Assembly: GCA_016748015.1 (NCBI GenBank)
Contig: JAAOMT010000436.1
Location: forward strand, 2,004,866-2,068,865
Reading direction: 5' to 3'
Source of the DNA: Geosiphon pyriformis
Lineage: Eukaryota; Glomeromycota; Glomeromycetes; Archaeosporales; Geosiphonaceae
Length of the DNA stretch: 64,000 bases
The stretch's first letter is position 1. Each line of letters begins with the position of its first letter. Below, piece by piece: positions 11,080-21,419 of the stretch. The notes below the pieces were generated by a model. It saw only the letters and a list, made by a program, of their open reading frames with translations, was not told where the DNA came from and made no database searches. A program made the position numbers and the translations under genes.

Positions 11080-12705
11080 CAGGGAACTAATTGGTTATTT
11101 GGGTTGATTTTGTTGTTGTTTGTTGCGAATCGGTTTTGTGATGCAAATTGGTTTTGTTGAACCAATTTTTGAGCAGGTACTTGGTAATGTTGAATGAGTT
11201 ATCAATACTGTTATTGCATTGGCTGTAGAACAGGTTGATAGTAGTCGGTTTGATATTGCGGTCTTGGTAAATAGTAAGTTGGTGGTAGTGATAGTTGGTA
11301 ATAAGATTGTTGTGGTGAAGGGTAATGTTGATTACTCCTGTTTTGTTGGTCTCGTTGTAGCTTTCTGCAATCTCTTTTTCAGTGGTCAAGAATTCCACAG
11401 TAATGGCAATTCTGAGGCTGGTTATTAGAGGATGATATGAAGTTGTTTTGATTTTGTCTTTGGGGTGGTTGATATCTTTGGGGTTGCTGTTGTTGTTGGT
11501 TGGTGAAATAGTTTTCAACTTTCTTTGTGAGTTGGTCAATTTTCTCTTCAGCTGCTGAGCTGGTCTCTCTAATGGTTAAGTTCACAAGTTTTGTATAATT
11601 GGCTTCTTCCATGGCCATTTCATATCTTTTTGCATGCTGAATGGCAGAGTTTAAATCTTCTGAGGCATGTGGACGAACTTTTTTAATCAGTTTATCTTTT
11701 AAACCAGTGATAAATTGATCCAAAATTTGAGCATCAGAATAATAATTATTAGTTTCAAGTTGGCAAATTTGTCTGAGAAGTTTGTTGAATTTCTCAATAT
11801 AAGTTATGACAGATTTGGAGAGTTCTTGTTTGATATTGCGAAAATGATTTTGAAGTGTGATTGAGATGTTGTTATTGGTAAACTGTTCTAAGAAGGCAGT
11901 TTTGAAAGCTGTCTAGTCATTAAAAGGGGTGGTCAAGTTTTCGAACTATTCACCTGCTGTTTCTTTGAGAAAGTAGGGAATTGTTCTTAACATTCTGGCA
12001 GCATTCCATTTATTTGCATCTCCAGTTTTAGTAACTTGGTCGAGCCATTCTTGGAAACTGGTCTTAATATCTTCTCCATTAAATTCAGGGATTTTTGTGA
12101 TGTATGCTGTCATTTTATCTTCTTCGTTTTCACTGTCTATTGATTCTTTTTCAGATATTTCAGAGTCATTTTCTTTATTTGCTGCTGTCTCAGAGTGTTC
12201 ACTTCAATTTTCAGCTAGAAAGTCAAGAAGATTGGAACTAGTTTAAAGGGATTCTTGTTGTCTGGTGGGACTTCTGAGTGATGTAAAATCTTCTAGTCTT
12301 GCAAATCAATTTAAGGGTGAATTAGGTGTTTGTGCTTGTGCAAGTGAAGCTGGAAAAGATGTGATAGTAAGTGGAAGTTTTGAACTGGTTCCTTGTTTAG
12401 ATGTTTGTAAGTGTTTGGCAGTTGTTTTTGGTAGTATTGAAGTATTTGGGGTGGTTTTTGAGTATTGCTTCAATTTTTGTTTGTCTTTGTTGCTTGTTTC
12501 TGTCTTTGATTCAAAATCAATAGAGTATTAAGACTGCACTAGATATGTTTCTTCACAGTACTTGATAATGTTAAAATTAAGTTCTTGAAAGTAAGTGGCA
12601 AGTGTTTCACTGTTAAGGTCTTCAGTTCCCAACTGTGAATAGTGTACTAAATTATTGTAAAAGTTGCTTCTAACTTCTGAGATATTGTAATTTCCAAAAA
12701 GATAA
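11080..12705 (-). pseudogene. gypsy-1 gag with zinc knuckle
   Basis: Gag region on the minus strand, interrupted by stops. From 12705 down it starts inside the N-terminal domain (YLFGNYNISEVRSNFYNN, matching the gypsy-2 block YLLGTSINIESARETFYN), then an acidic linker, then a capsid-like retrotransposon gag domain (about 12100-11600). A CX2CX4HX4C zinc knuckle lies at 11367-11408 (CHYCGILDH, one stop, then KRDC); the stop is most simply TGG changed to TGA. A Q/Y-rich tail follows (11350-11080). Gag forms the particle and packages RNA. The start codon lies in the assembly gap. Confidence 0.8.
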
Positions 12706-12774
12706 NNNNNNNNNNNNNNNNNNNNNNNNNNNNNNNNNNNNNNNNNNNNNNNNNNNNNNNNNNNNNNNNNNNNN
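12706..12774. other. Assembly gap (69 N)
   Basis: A run of N joins the gypsy-1 gag N-terminus to a truncated 5' LTR. Against the 983-base LTR at 3000-3982, the 5' LTR lacks about 310 bases; the primer-binding site and the gag start are also absent. The true missing length is therefore larger than 69. The A-rich low-complexity stretch at 12781-12817 next to it may have caused the break. Confidence 0.95.
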
Positions 12775-13444
12775 AATGATTATTAAAAAAAAAAAAAAAA
12801 AAAAGAAAAAAAAAAGTAAAAGAAATAGAATTCTGTCAAGAGAAACGTTTTCTATCCAGGTCTGAAGTCACTAACAGTTTATTGAAATTGGTAGCTAATC
12901 AATTTCAAAACGTTAGTTGTGTTAAGGGAATTTCAAGTGCAATAATCAAAGGATTTGGTTTTTTGAATTATTTGATATTTATTTTTTTTTGTGTGTGTAG
13001 AAATGGTTCTAAGTAATAAATCTAAAGTAAGATACATTTTCTTGAAGAGAGAAGCTCTTCTTTTATACAACTTATTGTAACACTATTCTATGAACTTGAA
13101 CTTTGTTCTTTTCTACAATTTCGCTGAATTAAAGATACATTTCGGTAAACTACAAGTTATTTCTGTGAACTATTAGATATTTCGGTAAACTGTTAATTAT
13201 TTCGGCAAATTTCTACAAATTTTGGCAAACTTTTGAATGTTACATATTTTGGGGTATTGCATGATTGATTATTGCACTTAGGTTACATTTGTGTTATGTA
13301 CAAATTAGATTATTAATTAAATGATAATTTTGAACATTTTGCTAATGTAATAAGTAATAATTTGAAATGATAATATATGCTAATTAATAATAGGAATAAA
13401 AATAATTTCATGCTAAATAATATCTCTAATTTCGTTTGGTAACA
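12775..13444 (-). repeat. 5' LTR of gypsy-1 (inner end lost in the gap)
   Basis: 670 bases colinear with positions about 3310-3982 of the 3' LTR, ending in TTTGGTAACA at 13444. The U3 motif array (about 13135-13235) and the TATAAAAG box (about 13063, minus) are present. The duplicated target CCAA follows at 13445-13448. Differences from the 3' LTR look to be mostly transitions plus small indels. Confidence 0.9.
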
Positions 13445-14879
13445 CCAAGAAAGTTATCATCTTATAAACAATGTCTCATATTGCATCCAGATCAGAGAAT
13501 CTTTTAGACTTAACAAACTCTTCTGAAAACATAGCAGTATTGGCTGTCATAGCATTCTTAAACTCTTTCCATTTTGTCATATTAGCATTCTTAATGTTAA
13601 ACTTCCAATAATCTTTATTTGTCTGTTTGCGCAGTGAGTTTAGCCACACATCCAGCAATTCACCTAAACTCACAGAGACAGAAACCACTTTGTGATTGGT
13701 ATTAAAATAGTCTTTAACACCAGCCACTCCACAATTTACTAATGCATTAACCAAATTTGAAGACATAAACACATAATAAATTGTTTTAGCAACACTTCAA
13801 AAATTGTTTTATATTGGCACTTTTGCAAATAAACTCTCACTTAAAGAATTGATTAAATCCAAATCAAAGCACTTTTTAAAACTGGCATACCTGTAAGAAC
13901 TGTCTTTATTAAAATCATCTCTCAAGACAACAAAAAAAGATTTATTTACAGCTTTTACAATAAGAAAGTTAATCTTACCAGCCTAAAAAAAACAAATTGT
14001 CATAGAAGCACCAGCATAAAGCCTTAATATCAAGACAGAAAGTTCATTTTTGAAAAGCAATTTAACTAAAAAAAGCCAATTCAGTACTTCAGACACCTTA
14101 TATACATGACAAGCCAGAGAAGCATTCAAAATTATTGTCATTTCAGCACCAAAAAAACTCTTTTTCAATCCTGACAAAAAGATCTTTACACTATCAAATC
14201 TGTCTTTTATCCATGGTCTAGTACTAGATCTTAATTCATCTCTGTTATAATTGAAACTATATTCTCAGATTCTCTATACCAATAAACAATGTTTTTCTGC
14301 TTGGCAGAGACATTGATACTACAAACATTATATATAGCAAATTTTTATATAAAATTACTTATTAGAAGAAAATTTGGGGAAGTATACCACCAGCCAAAAC
14401 CAAACTATCAAAGCATGTCAACAAACTTAGTACCAAAGCAGAGAGGCCTTCCAACATGTTTTTCAGTTTAACAACCTCAAAGGGGGCAAACAAAACCGAA
14501 ACCATAGCAGTCTTATCACTAGTAAATTCATCTGAACTCGCTTTCATCACTATATTGCTCACCTAATCCTGTGATAAGGGGGTTATTGGCAGCTGACATC
14601 CAGAACTAGACTGAGAAATTGTCAGCATGAATGAATCTAATCTTTTAGCCAACTGATCAATTTGTTCTATGAGGCTGACAAGATTGTTCTTAATGTTGAT
14701 TAAACATAACTCCAAAACATTCACAATAAGTAAGAAAGATTTCATCTCCAAAAAAGAACCAAAATTGACTGAACTATTACATGCAGAAAGGGAAGAGAAA
14801 GAAGACTCACCAACAATATTTGCCTACAAAGCACTACTAAAAGCCACTGATCAAACAACTAGAGCTAAATACTTGGCAT
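13445..14879 (-). mobile_element. LINE copy 1, middle segment (endonuclease of ORF2)
   Basis: Continuation of the LINE after gypsy-1 on the minus strand. Matching copy 2 at 42940-44340, it encodes the APE-type endonuclease of ORF2: readable parts are 13983-14177 and 13476-13772. The GDFN block of the family reads RDDFN here. Upstream (14363-14750) is the end of ORF1 and the ORF1/ORF2 junction. Every frame is broken. The segment ends where a solo LTR inserted. Confidence 0.8.
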
Positions 14880-15850
14880 TATTACTAGAGGTTTTTGGTC
14901 TTTTTTCTTGTATATTGTTGATGTCTGTTTGTTGTAATATTCACATTTTTCTAGAGATAGTTGAACTTTCAATAACTGAATTTATTTTCAAATTATCTCC
15001 TATAATTTGAACTGCTGGGCTTATAAGTGGAATAGCCAATTCTGTACCAGTTACTTTATGTAGTTATGTTGTAGTAAATGTCAACTTTTTTTCAGGAATT
15101 GCTCATCTGGAAGCTCACTAAAAAATGTGTAATTACTTTACTGTAAAAATTAACTCTTTTACAGAAATTTTGTCTGTAGACTACCCTAATAATTATGATA
15201 AGAAAAGAAAAGAAATATAAAAAAAATATAAAAAAAATAGAATTTTGTTAAGAAAAACGTTTTCTATCCAGGTCTGAAGTCACTAACAGATTACTGAAAT
15301 TGGTAGCTAATCAATTTCAAAATGTTAATTGTGTTGAGAGAATTTTAAGTGTAATAATCAAAGAATTTGGTTTTCAAATATTTAATTTTTATTTAAGATA
15401 TGTAAAAAGTGATTTGTTCTAATTAAGATACCTAAAGTAAGATACTATGATAAGATATAAGAAGATATATTTTCTTGAAGATAAAAGCTCTTCTTTTATA
15501 TAACTTGTTATAGTACTAGTCTTTGAACTTGCACTTTTTTCTTTGCTCCAATTTTGGTGAACTAAAAATACATTTTGGTAAACTACAAGTTATTTCTATG
15601 AATTATTGATTATTTTAGCCAATTTTTCATTTATTTCGGCGAATTTTGACTATATTAAATGGTTCAGGATATTGTAATTTGATCATTTTAATTTCTATGG
15701 TACAAATTGGATTATTGATTGAGTAATAATATTTGATAATTTGGCTAATTAATAAGTGATAATCGAAATAATAATAATATATGCTAATTAATAATAGAAA
15801 TTATAAGAATAATTTCATGCTAATTAATAGCTAAAATTCTACTGGTAACA
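14880..15850 (-). repeat. Solo LTR (family I) inside LINE copy 1 ORF1
   Basis: 971 bases with a family I LTR sequence from TATTACTAG (mutated TGTTACTGG) to CTGGTAACA. The target duplication GCAT is present on both sides (14876-14879 and 15851-15854). Removing the LTR and one GCAT restores colinearity with LINE copy 2 near 44355. It lacks the U3 motif array in clean form and is the most diverged family I LTR here, so probably the oldest insertion. Confidence 0.88.
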
Positions 15851-17268
15851 GCATAAATAACAGCCAGTCTGCTTTTATCTGCATCTGAAAACATCTTCTG
15901 CAGCAAACTACCAGAAGAAAATTTCCCATTAGCTATACAGTTCAAAAATATATGGCCAGAGTTCTCATACTTAGTGCACTTGACAGATATTAAACAAAAC
16001 CAGTGCAAATTGGCACTCCTTAAAACTGGCATAGTTTTTATGACAGTATTTAATAAGTCAGCAGAATCAAAACAGACAGTTGTACATCTGGTCTGAGCAT
16101 AACTAACTAGATGACAGTTAATGGTACAAATTTTTCCATCTACTGAAATAATATAATCTTATATATTATAAGCATTAGTTCCAGTTGGTAAAGTATAAAG
16201 CAAAGTCTTATGTTAGTTTTTTGTGTCCCAAGAACTTTTGTCCAAATCTGATCTAACAATTTATACCATATTCTTCTCAATCAAGATAGACCAATTAGCC
16301 ATGACCAAATCAGCTTGATCTATCTAATTAAATTCCACAACAGCCTTCTGCCAAAGACCTACCAATTACATCTTGATTGACTTAATAACACCAAACTTGA
16401 ATAGCACAGTGTACACAGCTTTAGCAGAAGTACCAATTGGAATTTCTTTTAAAACCACATCCTGATTTGAACACTCAGTGGATTTTTTAAGATTAGTGTT
16501 TACCATAATATTTACACTAGTAGTTTTTTTAGTGGCTTTTATTAAACCCAATTCAGAGGTAAATGTTGTTCTGATAATTACTAAGAATTTTAAGGGGATA
16601 GATGTCTCCCCAAAATTATTGATTTCTGAAAATAATTTTCTGACTGTCACTAGTTTTTCTTGAGAAGATTTTCCAATTACCTTGTTTAAGCCAATATCCA
16701 AAGCAAAAGATTTTCTAACAGACACATTGACCTGATTTTTAAGTGGCAGAGGGAGAACCACAAAAGCATTCAAGAGAATATCATCATTATCAGCATTACC
16801 CAAAAAATTTATTTTACTCAATAGTGTATTCAAAGCCTTTTTTGTTACCAATCTTAAACCCTTTGGTGTTTGGTTGGAGTCACTTTTATTGAACAAACTC
16901 CTTTCACCATAATCCATATTGGTTTGTTCTACAAGACAGTTCTCTTTTATATTAACACTATTAAATTTTGTGGTATTATCAGCTTTAGACTCCTAAGAAC
17001 TACCAACTGGTTTCTTAGACAAGATTATTTTAAAAATAGCATTATCTCTCAGAACCCCACTTTTTTTCTTTTTTCTAGAGACAATATCTTTGCCAACAGT
17101 ATTAATACCAGAGTCTTTGATAGACTTTTTTATCACAGCAATATTATAGCTAATAGTAATCTTATAATTAAGCAAGAAAGGTTTGAATTTATCATACTGA
17201 ATTGTAAAAAATTTCTTTTAAGAAAACTTTTGACTTTTTTTTGGGAATTTTGGACAAAGAAGAGAAAA
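15851..17268 (-). mobile_element. LINE copy 1, 5' segment (ORF1)
   Basis: The 5' part of LINE copy 1 on the minus strand. It contains the ORF1 frame at 16366-16917, which ends in an RRM-like unit (VVLKEIPIG as the RNP2-like strand, KAVVEFN as the RNP1-like strand after a stop), and a worn CCHC zinc knuckle at 15950-16010 (CTKYENSGHIFLNC, second Cys changed to Tyr). ORF1 proteins of this type bind the element RNA. The 5' end is set at about 17268 because similarity to copy 2 (end about 45782) stops in the same GAGAAAAAAG-like purine stretch. Confidence 0.8.
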
Positions 17269-17954
17269 AAGTTTTTTATATTTATAATTAATATAAATAT
17301 TTCTAGTTTTTTTAATATAAATTTTTTTATATTTCTAATATTTTTTAACTTTTTATGTTTAATTTTTTTATAAATTAATTAAAACCAAAACAATAAATTT
17401 GGTAAAAATTTTTATAATGATATATTACAAAAAAATTGGTTATTTATAACAAAAATGAAAATAATTTAATAAACAATAATAACTTAATATATGTAAATTC
17501 AGTAAAAATAATTTTATAAATTTAATAAAGTTATTAAGCTTTATAAAATATATGTTAATATAATTTAATGTTAAAAGTGCATAAGCTGCATTTATTATAA
17601 AAAATATATGTTAAATTACATTTAATAAAACATTTCAAAAAAAACATTTTATATTGAAATAATGAATATTTAAAAATAAAATAAAATATGCATTATAATT
17701 TTATCATATTAAAATAATATAGTTAAATTGATAAAAAAATGTTGATTTAAAAATCAAACTTTTGTAACATAATATTCAGTTTATTTCAAAATTGCAAATG
17801 GTCAAAAATAGCTTCACGTTGAGAAATTCTATTTATTAAATAAGAGTAGGAAAATTTACTTGATCTTATTGAAAAAACAGAGGTCTTGATTTTGATAAAT
17901 AAAAAGCTCAAATATTTGTAGATATTAAACAAGAAACCAACCAAACCAAACCTT
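17269..17954. other. AT-rich intergenic DNA between LINE copy 1 and GET5
   Basis: Extremely AT-rich, dominated by A and T runs, with no reading frame of substance and no RNA gene seen. The last 190 bases (17765-17954) are less extreme and probably include the 3' untranslated region of GET5, which ends at 17955 on the minus strand. Confidence 0.7.
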
Positions 17955-18901
17955 CTATTTGGGATTGGAACCATCGCTATTTGCGATGCGCTCCAATTCT
18001 TCAATTTTGACATCACCCAGAATGTCTTTATAAACTGTCATAAAATCTTTTAAAACTCGATCTGCATCACCCTTCTCCTTGAATTGTTCTTGCAAGAAAT
18101 CACGCAAATTTAGCCAAAACCTAGGTTCTTTAGCAATATAATTTCCAGTGGTTGAGAGATGAGGGTTTTTAATTTTTTCACTTGTTGCAGACAAGGAAGC
18201 TGGCTCAGAATTTGTAGGGATTTCTTGTGACTCAGTGAATGTTGTGGTGGTGATGATATCGGTGCTGGATTGTAAGGCTAATGGTGAAGAGACGGAGCCA
18301 GCTTTTTGGACAAGATGTATCAAGGTATCATTTTTGATTCCATAATTGGCTAAAGTTTTGGTATCCATCAACCCTTTTCCCTTTAATATCAAACGTTGAT
18401 TCGTCGGACTAATTTCAGCGAACGGATGAATTTTTTCTTTTAGTGTGAGAACGGTGTCATTGGGGCTCAATTGAATTGTGAAAGTACTACCCCCTTTCAA
18501 AGATTTTACTTTAACATTAATAAATTGACCTAGATTATAATAAAAATATTAGATAGTCGGAAATATCTAAAATAATTAACAAAAATTTATCATAAGGCTA
18601 CTACTAACCTTGTGCATTTTTAGTGTCCCTTGGTGAGTCAAAATCAACCGTGGATACTGAGCTTTTGTCTTTTGCTTTGGAAGTTTTAGAGAAACCTGGA
18701 GTCTGGAAATATATTTATAGTTTTACATATTCCAATCAATAAAAAATTAAGTTGTACATTTTGAAGAAACAGTAGCACCTTAACGACGGGCCTTAGTCGA
18801 GTCTGTATAGGAGGTGAGAAATCTTGCGGATACTTGACCGCTCGAGAGCTTAAGGCTCCAAGAAACTGGGTCGCAAACGAAATTTCATCTGCTAAACTCA
18901 T
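17955..18901 (-). CDS. GET5: GET5/Mdy2 homologue, ubiquitin-like protein of the GET pathway
   Basis: Three exons: 18901-18779, 18702-18609 and 18529-17955, 263 residues. Get5 joins Get4 and Sgt2 in the cytosol and helps hand tail-anchored membrane proteins to Get3. Residues 1-41 (exon 1, DEISFATQFLGAL then YPQDFSPP) match the Get4-binding N-domain of Get5, which folds as FVSKFL-like helix plus P-rich loop. Residues about 76-148 are the ubiquitin-like domain (FTIQLSPNDTVLTLKEKI, LILKGKGL, LANYGI). Residues about 200-255 (FWLNLRDFLQEQF to YKDILGD) fit the C-terminal dimerisation helices. Introns are 76 and 79 bases with GTGCTA/CCAG and GTTAGT/CTAG ends; phases fit. The ATG at 18899-18901 is the first in frame. 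Shares a short divergent promoter with the RUS gene. Confidence 0.85.
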
Positions 18902-19061
18902 AATCAGTTTGGGAAAGAATCAAGAAAGATGGGTCTTATCTTTCTGCAACGAAAATTGTCATCGACCCACGGTAGTAACAGAGATCTTAATCACATGATC
19001 CACAGATAACTAGAAACTAGTTGATAATCGATCTTATTTTCAAAAAGTAGAATAGGACAAC
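18902..19061. promoter_or_regulatory. Divergent promoter between GET5 and the RUS gene
   Basis: Only 160 bases separate the two start codons, so both 5' untranslated regions and core promoters must lie here. No TATAAA box is evident; an AT-rich stretch (GATCTTATTTTC, about 19030-19042) precedes the RUS start. Two related CTAGTT/AACTAG units occur at 19008-19024. Function as a shared promoter is inferred from position. Confidence 0.5.
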
Positions 19062-21419
19062 ATGTTTCTATTGAAACGTATTCCACAGCTTTCGAAAGCA
19101 CCCAAGACCTTTCTCAACCATAAAACTTTCGCTCCTTCTTCAATATATTCTACCCATTTCCGTGGAAAATGGGCATTATGTCATTCTCGAAAGCCACTGG
19201 CGCGACAGAACGATCCGCAAAAGACAAACTTAGCAATTCGAATCAGTACTTTAATAAAAAATTATCAGAAACGAAACATTCGATACTGTAGCGTATCTTT
19301 CAAAAGCTTCGAAAATAACTCTCTTCCAAATAAACCGGATATAGGTGAAACTGAAAATGATAAACCTATACTTACTGAATTGCACTATGGAAGAACACGG
19401 GTGTATACTACGCTTCCTCCAGCTTCAACACACTCACCTACAAGTTCCAAATCATCCCCAGCCACCTCATCCCCACCCTTATACTGGCAGTGGCAACCTC
19501 ACACCTCTTCAGCAGGTATTCCGACTGTCCGAGGACCCGTGTCAAGTTTTATGGGGAGCATAAAACAAAGCCTTAGTGCCATGTTTCTACCGGTTGGGTA
19601 ACTAAATGTTCGGCACGTTCATTCACACCGTGTCTCCTCTACCGTCTTTAAAGCGCGTTGATAAAGGAATCTTCATCTGATTCGAAAAAATTTCAACATT
19701 CATCATAGTTATCCAGAGACTGTGCATGAGTGTTATGCAAAGTTCCACATTTGGCTTGCTTTAGAAACTTTCATTGGGTCATCGGTGAGTTGATTAAGTT
19801 TCAATATTTGAGTTAGCAAGATTGTGGGTTCCCTATTAATTTAATTTATATCTTGGTGAATTCTGTCTAGACAGGGGTTCTTTGTAGCCAAGCAATGCTG
19901 TCGTCTCTTGGATTAGGTCATGCAGAGGCTGCTGCTGGGGCGGTGGCGATTCAATGGTATTTCAGGATGGTTTTGGTATTTTGTCCCAGAAAATTTTAGG
20001 AATTGAATTTTCAGAATAAAAAAATTTAGGGTCCTTAAGGATGGATTTGGTGAAATAGGAAAACTTTTTTTCATTAAAGGATTTGCCTACTCCTTCGACT
20101 CCCACCCAAAAACTTGGAAAATGGTATGTTAATATTAATTTTTTTAAATTCTTGATTAACCTTATTAATACCTATTGGATACGATTCAGATCAGTGAGAT
20201 TTTTGCTATTACTGGATACTTTCTCCAATTGTGTACCTGTATAGCAAAACCTGCATATTTTTTACCCTTGGCTTCTTTGGGAAATGCATTCGAAAGCATT
20301 CAATACAGTATTTTTGGAGCAACGCATATGGCATTCATACGTAATTTCGCAGTAAGTGACTATTCGATATAATCTTGTATGACATGATCACGAATTTTTG
20401 CTTATAAATTATTTTCTTAGCTTTCTGGAAATATAGGTGATATTGTAGCAAAGGATGACGCACAAATGTCCTTGGCACATTTGTTGGGGTAAATTATTTT
20501 GGCTTAGCCAATTTTGCGCTTGAAATCTGACTAAATTCATACCTCACGCTCTGTTGATATTGGAAGCATGCTTTGCGGGGTTGGGTTGATCACAATTTCT
20601 CACGAACCTGCATTCCTATTTTCGTGTTTTGCGATTCTGGCGCCACTCAATATGAGTGCAACAATAGCACTTTTGAACTCGGCGCAATTTGAGATACTAA
20701 ACCAGGCAAAATTGTCATTAATTGCTCGTCAATATATTGACTGTGGAGAAGTGCCAACGATGGAGGAACTCAAAGATAGAGAAATCGGATTTGGCGAATG
20801 GATAAGGCCAAAAAAGAGCCCCATAGGGGTCAAAATAAGAATGGGAGTCCCTGCTTCAGATGCTTTCCGCGAAAGCGAACACGTACGACGATCTTTGAGT
20901 GTATTAGGGGTAGGTTGAAGACATTATTTGGTTTTAAATCCAGTTCTTGAGAATTTGTCACAAGCGCGTTAACTATGCACCTCCAATCATTTTTCGAATT
21001 ATTTACTATCCAGAATGAAAATTATTTATTAAATTTTCAACCGAATTCTAATATAATCGATATTTTGTACCATTCTGATACTGAATCCAATGATGTCATT
21101 AAATCAATTCTTCATTCACTCAAATTCCATGATCTTGTTCTTACGGCAAACCGATCAATCAATTCTCGGAGTATCGACGACGATACAATAGCGAAAGCGA
21201 TGCAAGAAAGCCACTCTTGGACCAATCAAAAGTTTGGAAAATTTGTGGCTGAGTTAGATGATAAAGATTGGCAAAGTGATGTGGTGTTTTGGAAAGACAA
21301 GTGAGCACATTCTATTATACCTTTTTTTGAAAAGCATTATTTTATCAAGCTTACACCTATTATTTTTCAGGGGGTTTCGCGTGCGATGGGAACGTACAAG
21401 AGATACTGATAAGTTATAG
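19062..21419 (+). CDS. RUS-family (DUF647) membrane protein
   Basis: Exons: 19062-19597, 19709-19784, 19871-19956, 20030-20123, 20190-20351, 20421-20488, 20567-about 20900, about 20952-21300 and 21371-21419; about 580 residues. RUS proteins (ROOT UV-B SENSITIVE in plants, RUSF1 in animals) are membrane proteins of unsettled function linked to vitamin B6 balance in plants. The family core is clear: FLPVGYPETVH, GHAEAAAGAVAIQWVLKDGFGEIGK, FDSHPKTWK, YFLPLASLGN, HMAFIRNFALSGNIGDIVAKD, then LNMSATIALLN and the EQE-like tail starting LQSFFELF. The first 110 residues are basic and rich in Ser and Thr, with an amphipathic start (MFLLKRIPQ) that could be a mitochondrial presequence. The exon 7/8 border is unresolved: the frames require an intron ending at 20951 and starting at 20899 or 20914. 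Confidence 0.88.

Larger units (their letters stand above)
3000..13444 (-). mobile_element. gypsy-1: full-length Ty3/gypsy LTR retrotransposon
   Basis: A complete but decayed LTR retrotransposon on the minus strand, about 10.4 kb including a nested solo LTR. Related LTRs at 3000-3982 and 12775-13444 bound it. Each outer end has the TGTTAC/GTAACA terminal inverted repeat, and the 4-base duplication CCAA lies at 2996-2999 and 13445-13448. Coding order from high to low coordinate is gag with zinc knuckle, aspartic protease, cysteine-rich modules, dUTPase-like domain, RT, RNase H, integrase, and an extra frame ending in the 3' LTR. RT-RNaseH-IN order is that of Ty3/gypsy. An assembly gap at 12706-12774 hides the inner end of the 5' LTR, the primer-binding site and the gag start. 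Confidence 0.9.
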
